Notes under the pieces: generated by a model
The model's database searches: none
What the model saw: the letters and a program-made list of their open reading frames with translations, nothing else
What the model was told of the DNA's origin: nothing
In this document: piece after piece, positions 18,054 through 31,199 of the stretch
How positions within the stretch are numbered: the first letter of the stretch is position 1
Layout of the letters: the number at the start of each line of letters is the position of its first letter
Program-made: the position numbers and the translations under genes
Assembly (NCBI RefSeq): GCF_027172205.1
Contig: NC_070614.1
Span: 36,462,001-36,526,000 of the forward strand
DNA length: 64,000 nt
Source of the DNA: Podarcis raffonei
Lineage: Eukaryota > Chordata > Lepidosauria > Squamata > Lacertidae
Reading direction: 5' to 3'

Positions 18054-21000
18054 TTATTTTCTGCTCTCAGATTGGTTGATACATTGGACCCGATCTTGTT
18101 CATAGATCACACCCACTTGCCTCCGTGCTTCATCAGAGATGGTTGCTATGATTTCACTCTCGTGTAAAGGCATGATAGGACTTTCCTTCAAACCTGCACA
18201 AAAGACGGGTTAATAGAACCTGGATTATTAGGTACAGTTCTGAGGTCTGTTGGGTTTCAAAGTAGATTTAGACTGCAATCCTATGCACATTTTCCTGGGC
18301 CTGTAATAACGATGTAGGAAATGGGCCATTCATTAAGCTAATAGATATCCCTGTTTTAGCACAAATCTAAACTACTCTCAAGTTATATAGGATCACATTT
18401 ATGGCAGTGTTTTTAGGAGAGCAGTGTTAGTGGACAGAAGGGGGATTTGCTGTGATGTCTATATGAAGCCTCCAGATTCAGGGCCAGTATGCCTGTGGGT
18501 AACAGTTGCTGGTGCGTAATATAGTGGGGGAGAGGTCTTTCCTTTCATGCGCTGCTTGTGAGATGCTTGGAAGTTGAGGCGGCCCAATAAATTTTCTTGA
18601 TTGAGCCAAGCAGCAAACGCTGCCTCAGCCAATCCCACCCCATAAAGTGCAGGGCAGGGGCATATAGCGGCCAAGGTTGTTGAAGTTACTTTGGCACCTG
18701 AGGCAAAAATATATAATTTATCCTGCAGGTGCCTCTCCCCTCCCTGGTATTACAGTAAATTTCCAACAGCAATAAAACATTAAATAACTAATGACTTGCT
18801 GTCCTTTCATGTAATTTAAAATTTTGAAGGCTCGCTTTACCTCTAACATTGCTAGGGGGAATCTTTTGCCACCCAGATTTTGCTGAACTTCAACTCCCAT
18901 CAGCCCCAGCAAGCAGAGCCCAATGGTCTGGGAAGATGGAAGGTGTAGTTCTGGAGGGCCAAAGGTTCCCCACACCTGACCTAATGGTAGGGCCAGCCCT
19001 CCTCAGAGACATGTGGTCGCCTTCTATGGATGCTGGATGAGCTATTCACGCTCCTCAAAAGCACCACCTCCACAGGAGCCTTACCCTTCAGTAGGCACAG
19101 CCGGACATGTTCAGCTTCGTATCGCAGCCCAATGTCGTGCTCGAAGAACAGCGGTTCAGGCGAAGTTGGCAGGGGCCATTCCCAGCGCTTTCCTTTGAGA
19201 AACATGACTGTGGGGCTGTTCATGTGGTTGGGGATCTAGAGAAAGAAGCAACATCCCTTTTCTTGATGGGAAGCAGAGAGACTCTGGAATTTGTCTACTC
19301 TGAGAATCAAAGCGGTGATATTCTATGATCTAGATTGTGCTGGTGACTGCTAGACTCCCATCTCCCTGATCACTCTCAGCTAAGGGTGTCAGAGAATTCC
19401 AACAGAAATCAAGAAAGGAATGGAGATTGCTTTTTCGTTCCATGTTTGTGGATCAGAAATCAGGGTTCATTGCCGTTCTGTGAGGTGAATGGGGAAGAGA
19501 AGCCGCTGCTGCTCGGAGGCAGAATTGCCAGAAACACCATTGGTATTGCTGCCCTTTGGTTGGTAGGGGCCTGCCCTCGTCTGTGGGGTGTTCCAGCTGC
19601 TTGAGGAGTTCTTACTTCTGAGTATTATACATGTAGTCGGGTGAGGCGGCTCATACTGAGGGCTAACAACTTGGTAAGGTCACCTAGGGAGTTCATGGCA
19701 CGCAAAGGCAACTTATGAATCAGAGAACCATTTGGGTGGCAGCTTGAATTCCACAGCAACTCTCACTACCCAAGCCTAAAATCTCTCTCTGCTTCATTGT
19801 CCTAGCCATTTGGACTTCATTTCCCTCCAACATGACCAGTGGGGTGTAGATCCCTATTCAGCCACAAAACTCACTGAATGACTTTGCGTGTCATCGTTCT
19901 ACTTCACAGGGTTGTTGTGACTTTAAAAGTAGTGAGGGGCAGACCTATATATGCCGCCTTGGATGTCTTGGGAGGAAAATTTGATACAGAAGTAAGTACA
20001 GTGGTACCTCAGGTTACATATGCTTCAGGTTACAGACTCCTCTAACCCAGAAATAGTGCTTCAGGTTAAGAACTTTGCTTCAGGATGAGAACAGAAATCA
20101 TGCTCTGGCGGTGTGGCAGCAGCAGAAGGCCCCATTAGCTAAAGTGCTTCAGGTTAAGAACAGTTTCAGGTTAAGTACGGACCTCCGGAACGAATGAAGT
20201 ACTTAACCCGAGGTACCACTGTAATCCAAATTTTTAAAAGTAAGTACGCATCTTCCTCATCTCCATTATGTATAATACACTTGCCATTTATGAATCCACA
20301 ATATTCCATGCTAGGGATGGGCAGAATGGAGATGACATGATACTCTATGATTTGCAGTAAATTCACATGGGTTTCTGATTTCTACTAGCTTATCTATAGT
20401 AACAACAAAAATTGTGTCCGTCCTGTTCTCCCTGAAGTTTGGTATTTAAAATTCTTCATCTTGAAGTAACTCGGGTGCAGATTTTATAGCATATCTATCC
20501 CAGGGTATGGATCACAGAGTACAGGAGGCCACTGGCTCCGTCTCACTGAGCCACCATTTTGTACACCCAAGCCTCCATTTTGTACCTGTCCGTGGACCTT
20601 GTGCTTCTGGTAAAGTAAACAAAGCCCATCTCACAAGTCAGGCATCTGCCCACACAGTTAGTCAAGTACCTTGATAATCCCATCAGTTCCCCCAATTAAT
20701 GCCTCTCCTGGTAGATCGATCATCATGGTGCAATTAAGCACAGCCTGCCGGTTCCCTGAGTAGTTGAGGACAATGCCAACAGTTTCATCCGCTCCTGGGA
20801 AGCACAGAAAAGGATGTGATGAAGCACTAATCCATATCTCCCAAACATTACCGTATTTTTCGCACTATAGGACGCACTTTCCCCCCTCCAAAAATGAAGG
20901 GGAAATGTGTGTGCGTCCTATGGTGCGAATGCAGGCTTTCGCTGAAGCCTGGAGAGCGAGAGGGGTCGGTGCGCACCAACCCCTCTAGCTCTCCAGGCTT

Positions 21001-24000
21001 CAGGAGAGCCCCACCGCCAGCCCCACAAGCTCGGGGGACAGCGGGGAGGCGGAACGCCGCCATCCTGCTGTCCCCCAACTTGGCTAGAAGGCTGGCGGGG
21101 GGGAGAAGCCTGCTCCTCCCCGTCGCCAGCCCCGCAAACTCGGGGGACAGCGGGAGAGGCGCAGCGCGCCATCCCGCTGTCTCCCGACATGGTTTGGAGG
21201 CTGGCGGAGGGCTTCCTCCTCCCCCAGCCCCGCAAGCTCCCAGAGCGATGCCAAAGCTGCGCAGCTTCGGCATGGCTCTGGGTCCCCTTCTGGGGGAGGG
21301 GGAAGCTCGGGCTTCCCCCGCGCCTGGCGGGGGGGAAAATAATTTCCCCCCCTTTATTTCCCCCCCCCCAAATCTAGGTGCGTCCTATGGACCGGTGCGT
21401 CCTATAGTGCGAAAAATACGATAATTATAGCCCTAGGGCTCCCACAAACTCCACTCTCTTTGCCTCACTGTAGCAGCCTCACCTGACTCAAGTAGGAACC
21501 CTGAGGCTGTAATGCTTTGTGGCTTCTCAGGCCCAAAAATCATCGATGCAAATTGAATGAGGTAGCAGCCCAAGTCCAGAATGACGCCTCCACCCAGTTT
21601 CTTATCCACCAGCCTTGGGATGTCATCCATCCGAAAGCCTAGTTGAGCTCGAAGCACCCTCAAGTCCCCAAGATCCTTCTTACTTAGCAGAGTGCGGATC
21701 TGCTCGGATACAGGGAAGAATCTTGTCCAGAAGCCCTGGAAGAGATGGAGGCTAAGTTATACCCTGCATTTCCATTCGGGAAAAGAAAGAGGGAGTGGGT
21801 ATGAAGAACAATTTGGCATTCGACGCAGAGTTTCAGAATCTCGGGAACTTCAGCCTGTGTGTCATACTAACAGGTGTCTCAGCAACCAAGTTTCTAGTCC
21901 TTAAGATATTTAAAAGTGTGTGGGCAATGCCTGGTGCAAACCGTAAAACTAAGAGAAGGCTGAGAAGCGGGTGAATCTTCTGAATAGGTTTTTTGGTGTG
22001 TGTTTTGGCCCCTCCACAGTGACTAGTGTTTAATGTGTTAGGTGCTCTGCAATTTTAGGTAAGAAAAAAACAAACAAGCCCATTGGTTTATAAATCCAGC
22101 AAATAAAGCACTAGACTGGCTAAGGAGAGTCAGTATAGTGTAGTGACTGGCAGGAGATAAAACTGAAAAAATAAGTGGGATGTATGGAAAAGAAAGAGTA
22201 ATTCAAACATGTGAATGTACTAAAGAACAGGATTTGGGGAAGAGCCATTGCTCAGTGGCAGGGTGTCTGCCTTGAGTGCAGAAGGTTGGTCAGATTCAAT
22301 CCCTGGCAGCTCCAGGTAGGGCTGGTTGAGAACTTTGTCTGAAACCCTGGACAGCTACTGTCAGTCAGTGCAGACAATATTGAGCTAGATGGACCGTTGG
22401 CCTGATTTGATATAAGGCAGCTTCCAATGTAGAATGGAAGAATCAGGCCACTTTGCATCCAAGTTGGAGAATCCTCATACAGATTTCAATTCTATCCTGG
22501 CAATCATAAGGGCTAGAAACTTCAGGGTGTGTTATAAATTGAAACAAAAAGCTGGAATTCCGCTACACTTGCTCACCTCTTTGCCTAAGGCAGGAGATGA
22601 ACTGGAAGAACGAGGAGGGAGGGAGTGCAGGAGGCAGGGGAGAGAATGAGCAGGGAGCGCAGTAGGTAATATATGCGGGTTTATTGGAGTCAAAGATCTA
22701 CAAAAGCAAATGTGCAGGATTAGCAGCATGAGACTGGTAATCAGTGACAGCCCAGACTGCTAACAGTCTTGCCAGAACCTTGCCAGTGCCCCAGAGTTCA
22801 CATGGTAAAGGTTGCAATGTCAGCTCGTGCCTTGCAAAACTTTAAGCTTGCCACATTTATTAGATTGCCAGTTTCCCGTCTGTGCCTGTCACAGCTGCAC
22901 AATGCTGACATTCAGCAGACAAAACATTCCTCCTCGCTATGTCCGCAATCATAAGGGAGAGCTGCACCTGCTGAATTTATACCTGCTGCACAGTACCTCT
23001 ATGGGAGGGTTGCCAGAAGATGATCGGTGGGGACAACTCTGGTTCCTGTATTGTTCAGAGCAGCTTAATTGTGTTCTCTTGCTAGCAGTTAACCGCAATT
23101 CCTTTGGTAGCTAGATATCTAAAAGAGAATCTCATCGCTTATATATCCAGCTGATCACCATGCTCTGCAGGAGAGGGCCTTCTGTAAATATCATCTAATC
23201 GGGAGGGCCATTCCGTACAATGCAAGAATCGAACCTTTAGCATAGTGACACACCTACCCTTTAGAAATCCCTTCCATTATATGTCAGCCAGGAGCCGTCT
23301 CTGTTTGTAAGGTAATTTGGGCCCATGTTGTATAGGGCCATGTGAATTAACACAGGACCCTTGAACCTGTTACCAATTTATCAGTCTTCCCATTAACAGA
23401 GATTGTGGTTTGTTGCTTTCTAATAAGCCAGTATCGGCAAACGCCAGCAACAAACCACAGCTTTAAGATTGGCTAGCAATCATCAAACAAACCATGATCC
23501 CTGGTTGAGATGTAACAGGAAACTAAGGCTTATCGGTTGCAACAGGGGAGGAGTGTGCAATAGCATAGTGCTCATTCACAGTAAACCATAATTAGCTAGA
23601 AAGGCCACCTCCAGACTGTCAGTAATTTGCTGGACGGATTCAACTGTTTACCAGAAATTTAGGTTTTGCACAATGAAAGTGGATTAAAATATTCTGTTGC
23701 TCTTGTACGACAAATCCACCTTTTAATTTTTTAAAAAAGGACTTCTTACAGTTAGGAAAGTGATGCGGAAATGTACTAAAAACTGTGGGATAAACAACTG
23801 ATTAACAAAAAGATGTAGAACTACTGTGCAAACAAATCGGATGAGTGCTCATTGCCATATAACCTCAGTGCAAACCAATCAAAATGAATGTTCAATGAAG
23901 ACCAGACGTAGCCTAACCTCTGTGTAAGCTTTGTGCAAGCAAATCAGCATGAATGTTCAATAAACAGGCAGAAATAGGACTTGAACCCATATCTTGCAGA

Positions 24001-27000
24001 CAGTCTCCACTCTTTTTCTGCTGTATCACACTGCTTCCCACGTTGCCTCAATATTTCCTACCTCCATGAGGAACACATTGTTCTCTTTAGCCACTTGTAC
24101 CATGTCCCAGACTTCTGCTGCATTCATGCCCATGGGTTTTTCACACAGGACATTCTTCTTCGCACGGAGGAAGAGGAGGACGAGTGCATGATGCTGAGTA
24201 TGGACCGACCCCACATAGACTACGTCTGAAAGAGGGATCCCAGCAGATGGGGAGCAGAAAATGAAAGCAAAAATTTAGCCACAAAACCTGTAGGCTCAAC
24301 CTCAGTCTGTTTTCTGTGGCCTGAAACTAGTGAAATGATAAAGGTGTTTCTGAGCAAATGTAGAGAGCATTCCCTCACCACTAACTATCGTGGCCAACCC
24401 CTCAAAGATCCGTGATTAGTGGGCAAAGCTTCTATGCTAGAAGGTGGGATTTTCCATGGTAACTTGAACCCCACCACTACGAAACCACTGGGAAACCAAG
24501 AATCTGAGTTTTGCTCCTTATTCTGGCTGGGTTCCAGATCCTGAGAAGGCTGGAGTATGTTTAATATAGGGGTCTGTTTAATATAGCAGCCTATGGGCCT
24601 GGCCTGATCCAGCCCACACAGCCTTCCCAACTGAGCCACCAGCATCTCACTGTCTTCTCAGCCTCTTAGCAATCTGTCCATGGGGAGGCGGAATGGCCTT
24701 CCCCTTCTCCATGTGCAGAACATTTAGCTTCTGTTCTGCTCTGCAAGAAAAGAACTGTCTTTCCTCATAGCACAGTCCTTCCATGCAGCTTCTTCATATA
24801 AATCATATAAAATAATTAACAAATCTGCAACAAAATGATTGCAACCTGTAAAACACTATTAACAGAAAATAAGCGAAACGTCACAATGACAACAAAGGTA
24901 ATGTTATGTGATTAACAAATCGACATCATTAATCTATAAAACAATATTAACAACTCCAACAAATAGCAACTAAAAAATATAAAACTTCCGGGGGCGGCGC
25001 GAACGGCAATGGCGGTCCCCTTTCGCTTGTGAAGGGGAAGCTCCGTAGAAACGGGTCGTCCGCTACGGCGAAGCGGAGACCCTCGTCGGAAACCCACAGG
25101 TGGAGATAGCCTGTGGTCGTGGGACTCGGCGGGCACCTGTAGCGCTCCCCGATCACGTGAAGGGACCCCGTAAGGGGCTCCGGACCGTGTCGGGGCTGGC
25201 GCGGTGCTGTGAGTCGATCGCTCTTTTTGCGGAGTGAAGCCGCTAAGCTGCTGTCGGTGAGCGCTGACCCTTTTCCTGGGAACCATTCGGCTACAAAACT
25301 ACTACCCGTGAGTAGGAGACTGAATCAGGATTAAGAAGTTAAAATTAATTAATTTGGCATACAAGCGGGAGACGCAACCAGGAAGTCCGTCTCTCGGTTT
25401 TTGTTTTAAGATCAAAGCAAAGACTTTTAAAAGAACCCAAGCCCCTGGAACTTGGTAGTTAACAAGACTCAAACTCCCACATTAGTATAAATCCTCTCCT
25501 CAATTTATTTTGGGGTGGAGAAGGTGAAAATCAGCTTTTTCCTACTGATTCTTTGGACTTTTGGACTTGAAAAAAATTGAATCCCTGGTTACTGAGTTGC
25601 CAGGGCTGGAATTAGAAGGCTGCTTTGGAACTGTCACTTTGTATCTCGCATTATGCTGGGACATGTCAACTTTTAAAGAGTAACTCTGTGGAAACTTAAT
25701 GGATTTAAAAGGAGTCTGAAGGTCTTTTTGCAACTGGATATTATTTAACTTGTAGAGGGCACTTTGTAACTTTTACAAACTGCGACATCTTTGAACATTC
25801 TTGAACATAGTGTCCCTCTAGTGGAGTATCTTGGTTTGGCAACTTACTGGGGGAATTTTCCATCTGTGGATTTGGGGATTTCCATGAGAAAGACAGACTG
25901 TGGGACTGACCTTGACGCATAGATAAGAAGGGGTATGAGTGGAAGGACAAGATCAGCTAAAGCAAAAACAGTGCAAACTACTTTAACTTCTCAGCTACGC
26001 AGATCATCTGTTCCCACGATTCCTGTGGCACAAGAGGAAGATATAGAACAACCTAGGCCGGAAGGAATGGCCTCAGGAGGGGACTTTACTGCAGTGTTAA
26101 ATAAAATTTTTGAAAAATTGGAGGGTCTAAGCAAACAAGTGACTGACCAGTCAGCTAAGATAGACCAAAATACTGCCAGTATTAACAATTTGACCCAACA
26201 AGTAAATTTAAATGCACAAACTATTGGAAAGCTTGTGGAAGATACTACTGCAAATCGTAAAATAGCTGAGGAGGCAAAGCAGAAAGTTGAAGAAGTTCAA
26301 GGAGAAATCAAACCTATGCGCAAACAGATAGGGAAACATCAGACACTTCTGTCTATGATCGAGTTAAAAAATAAAGAAAATAATCTGAGAATCAGATCAG
26401 TTCCGGAAATTGAGAAGGAAGATTTAATTGAGTATCTTACAAAAGAATTTACAGAATTTTGGTCTCTGGAAGAAGAAAAGGACTTTAAAATTGTAAGTGC
26501 ATTCAGATTGGGAAAGGGAGGGAGGAAGATTAAGTCGAGAGACTGTCTGATCTCCCTTAGAACGAAGGAAGAAAGAGATAAGATTCTGAGTGCGCACTTC
26601 AAGACGCCTTTAGAGATCCAAGATTCAAGGTTGGAAATTTATAAGGACATCCCGAAACATTTGCTTGAGCTCAGAGCGAACTACGGAGATCTGGTGCCAC
26701 TATTGAGGAGCAACAAGATCATCTTCAGATGGGAATTCCCCCAGGGGATATCTTTCACCTTTAGAGGGAAAAAAGTTAAAATTAAATCTGTGGAAGACAA
26801 GGACAAATTTTTGAAGGACTACGGAGAAGACCTTCAGAAAGGGATTGAAGAACCAAGTGACTTAGGACCTGGATTACTAAGCTCAATACCCACACCTGGG
26901 GGACTGAAAGATCCTGAGAAAGAGACGCCACTTTTGGGTGCAACAGGAGGAAAATAGTACTACCTCGGCATGTCTCTGCAACTACTAAGCTGGAATATTC

Positions 27001-30000
27001 ATGGTTTGAATTCCCCTGAAAAGAGGAGGAAAATCTTTCATTTATTAAAAAAGGAACAATTGGACATAATTTGCTTGCAGGAAACACATGTGATTAGGCT
27101 TCACAGGAAAGTGTTAATTAATAAAAAACTAGGCCAAGAATTTATTTCTTCAGATAAGGTGAAAAAGAGAGGAGTGGTTATCTATGCAAAAGAAAGCCTA
27201 TCACCAAAATTTCTTTTTAAAGATGAACAGGGAAGAATCTTGGCAATTGAAATTCAAACACAAGGAGAAAAATTTTTGATTTTAGGAATCTATGCACCAA
27301 ATGAGGGGAAATCGGAGTTTTACAAGAAATTGCATGAGACATTGATGGATTTCATGGACTATAATAACATTATTATGATGGGAGACATGAATGGAGTGGT
27401 ATCTACGAACATGGACAAAGCACAAAGACAGACTGTAACGAAAGAGGGCAGACTACGAAAAACTTTTTTTTGAATTGACTGACAATATGGACTTGTCTAG
27501 GTAGAGAAGGAACGTTCTTTTCTGAAGCCAAAATGACATGGACAAGGATTGACCAAATTGGGACAACTAGAGGCCTGGCACCTAAGATAAAAAAGGTGGA
27601 AATCTGCCCAAAAACCTGCTCCGACCATAATGCTGTAAGGATGGAAATGAAACTAACGCCTAGCGGTTCCTTCAGATGGAGGATGAATGACACCTTATTA
27701 AGAAATCAAGACATCGTAAGGAAGGCCCAAAAGACTCTGAGAGACTATTTTGAAATAAATATGAAAACCACGGTCGAAAAAAGAACAATCTGGGACGCAA
27801 GCAAAGCGGTCATGAGAGGGTTCCTGATTCAACAGAATGCAATAAAAAAGAGATCTCAAAATGAGAAAAAAGGGAAAAATTTGGAGAAAATAAAAGAAGG
27901 GGAGAAGAAGCTAAGAGTTAAACCAAATTCAAAAGAGATTCTAAGAGAAATCAAGCTATATCAGGTGCAATATATGAAACTGATTAATGAGGAAGTAGAA
28001 TGGAAAATTAAACAAATGAGACAAAAGACTTTTGAGTCAGCCAATAAATGTGGGAAGCTATTGGCGTGGCAGCTGAAAAAAAGACAGAAGTTAAATACGA
28101 TTACAAATCTTGAGATTGATGGGAAAAATATACAGAACCCGGCGGAGATTAGAAGGTGTTTCCAGAGATATTTCAAACAACTTTACACGCAAGGGCCGCA
28201 GAAAGAAACTGACATTGACCAATTTTTAAGAACCAATGGATTACAAAAAATATCTCAAGAAAATAAGATAATATTGAATCACCAAATCACAGAACAAGAA
28301 ATTGAAGGTGCCATTCAGAACATGCAACTGGGCAAATCTCCAGGACCGGACGGACTAACCTCCAAATATTATAGGACTTTGAAAGATTTTTTAATTCAAC
28401 CATTAAAGGAGGTGTGCAACGAGATTTTGGAAGGGAAAAAGGCGCCTGAATCGTGGAAAGAAGCGTACATCACATTGATACCCAAGACAGAAGCTGAAAA
28501 GACACAATTAAAGAACTACCGTCCCATCTCCCTTTTGAATGTGGATTACAAAATCTTTGCAGACATTTTAGCTAATAGACTTAAAAAAGTGTTAGCTGAA
28601 GTAATACACAAGGACCAGGCAGGCTTTCTTCCAGGCAGACACTTATCTGATAACACAAGGAATATAATTGACATTTTGGAGTTGTTGCAAACGAATATCA
28701 ATACGAAAGCTGTGTTAGTTTTTATTGATGCGGAGAAAGCCTTTGATAATATCTCTTGGAGCTTTATGAAGAAAAATCTTAAAGGGATGGGAGTGGGACA
28801 GGGGTTCGAAAATGGTATAGGAGCAATCTATTCAGAACAAAAAGCAAAATTGATTGTAAATAATGTGGTGACTGAAGATTTTATGATAGAAAAAGGAACA
28901 CGTCAGGGTTGCCCTATCTCTCCATTATTATTTATTTCGGTCCTGGAGGTGCTGCTGAATATCATCAGAAGGGACCGGTCTATTAAAGGAATACAGGTCG
29001 GAGCCAAACAATATAAATTGAAAGCCTTTGCAGATGATTTGGTTTTGACTGTACAGGAGCCGGAATCTAGTATGAAAAGAGCTTTGGAATTGATTAAAGA
29101 ATTTGGTCATGTGGCAGGATTTAGATTAAATAAGTCCAAAACTAAAGTATTAGAGAAGAATTTAACACCAATTGAAAAGGATAGGTTTCAGAATGAAACA
29201 GGTTTAACTGTGGTTAAAAAAGTGAAATACCTAGGGATTAATATGACTGCGAAAAATTTGAACTTATTTAAGGATAATTATGAGAAATGCTGGTCAGAAG
29301 TAAAAAAAGATTTAGAAATTTGGTCTAATTTGAAGCTTTCCTTGTTGGGTCGAATTGCAGCTGTAAAGATGAATGTTTTGCCAAAAATGTTATTTCTGTT
29401 CCAATCTTTGCAAATTTTGGACAAGATGGACTGTTTCAAGAAGTGGCAGAGAGACATCTCTAGATTTGTCTGGCAGGGCAAGAAACCTAGAATAAAGTTT
29501 AAAATTTTAACTGATGTAAAAGAAAGAGGTGGATTTGCCCTGTCAGACCTCAAACTGTACTATGAATCAGCAGCATTTTGCTGGTTAAAAGACTGGCTGC
29601 TTCTTGAGAGCACAGATATTTTGGATTTAGAAGGTTTCAATAATGTTTTTGGGTGGCATGCATACTTGTGGTACGACAAGGTTAAAGCACATAAGGCATT
29701 TAAAAACCATATTGTCAGGAAAGCTCTGTTTAATGTCTGGACAAGATATAAAGATTTGCTGGAAAGTAAAACCCCGAGGTGGTTGTCACCTATGGAAGCT
29801 AAGTCTCAGAAAAAGCTCAATATGGAGGCCAAATGGCCAAAATATTGGGAAATTTTGGAGCAAGAAGGTGACAGATTGAAACTGCAGAGTTTTGAGAAAT
29901 TAAAAGACAAAGTGCGAGATTGGCTTCATTATTATCAAATAAGAGAGGCCTACAATTTGGATAAAAAAATTGGCTTCCAGGTGGAGAAATCAAAATTGGA

Positions 30001-31166
30001 AACAGAATTGTTAGAACCAAAAACTAAGATTTTGTCAAGGATGTATAACTTGCTGTTAAAATGGAACACACAGGATGAAACGGTCAAATCAACGATGATT
30101 AAATGGGCGCAGGACATAGGCCATAACATTATGTTTGCTGACTGGGAGCAGTTGTGGACCACCGGTATGAAGTTTACGGCATGCATTGCCTTAAAGGAGA
30201 ATATTATGAAAATGATTTACAGGTGGTACATGACCCCAGTCAAGCTTGCAAAAATTTATCACCTGCCTGACAACAAGTGCTGGAAATGTAAAGAAGCTGA
30301 GGGAACATTCTTTCACCTTTGGTGGACGTGCCCAAGGGTTAAGGCTTACTGGGAAACGATATATAATGAACTGAAGAAGGTATTTAAATTTACCTTTCCT
30401 AAGAAACCAGAGGCCTTCCTTTTGGGCATAGTTGGCCAACGGGTGCCAAAGAAAGATAGAACATTTTTTATGTATGCAACAACAGCAGCAAGAATACTCC
30501 TTGCCAAGTATTGGAAGACACAAGATCTACCCACCGTGGAGGAATGGCAGACGCAAGTGATTGACTACATGGAGATGGCTGAAATGACTGGCAGAATCCG
30601 TGACCAGGGAGAAGAACTGATGGAACAGGATTGGAAAAAGTTTAAGGACTATTTACAAAAATACTGCAAAATGTTTGAGTGTTAATATGATGTGGGAAGT
30701 GAAGGTAACAGGGTTTGTGGGATCTGGTTAAATGTGAATGAAAAGAAGAATGTTAAAAAGGAGAAGGGGTTATGAACAGAATAATATTATGTCATAGTAT
30801 ATAAGATGAGGAATGGGCTAAAACAATGAAAAATTGGGACATAATAATTAGAAGAATATAAATTTAAGCATGGTTTAAATAAGGGTTTGAATTTGCTGAA
30901 TTTGATTGGAACAAAGAGGAACACAAAAAAGGGGGATGTGAGGAGGTCAAGACAGAGGGGTATGGAATTTTGTAAATGTAAGAAAGTGGATTTTTCTTTT
31001 TTCTCTTTTTCTGTTTTTCTTTTTTTGCTATATATCTTTGTTTTTCTGTTTTTTATATGAGCCTCATTTATGGTAATGTTATATCTGAAATGATGAATTT
31101 TTTGATTTGTAAAACTTCAATAAACATTTATTTTTTTAAAAAAAATATAAGCTAAGTGCTGTTAAG

Positions 31167-31199
<33 letters not shown>

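Larger units (their letters stand above)
24983..31139 (+). mobile_element. Near full-length L1 LINE
   Basis: The element has a GC-rich 5' UTR from 24983, ORF1 (25935-26957), ORF2 (26970-30685), and a 3' UTR with AATAAA near 31120 and an A-rich tail. An 11-bp A-rich target duplication, AAAAAATATAA, flanks it at 24972-24982 and 31140-31150, though the tail blurs the 3' junction. It lies in intron 2 of DHDH copy 2, antisense to the gene. ORF1 is open and ORF2 nearly so, so the insertion is fairly recent. Confidence 0.92.

Noticed and set aside
20894-21424. Open frames of 176 and 141 codons on the two strands
   Set aside because: They lie inside the GC-rich body of an inverted-repeat element, where few stops are expected. 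The peptides are Pro/Ala/Gly-rich with no motif.
24912-25286. Antisense frame in the L1 5' UTR as an ORF0-like gene
   Set aside because: ORF0 is known from primate L1 only. There is no sequence likeness to it, and the region is GC-rich, so a chance frame is enough to explain it.
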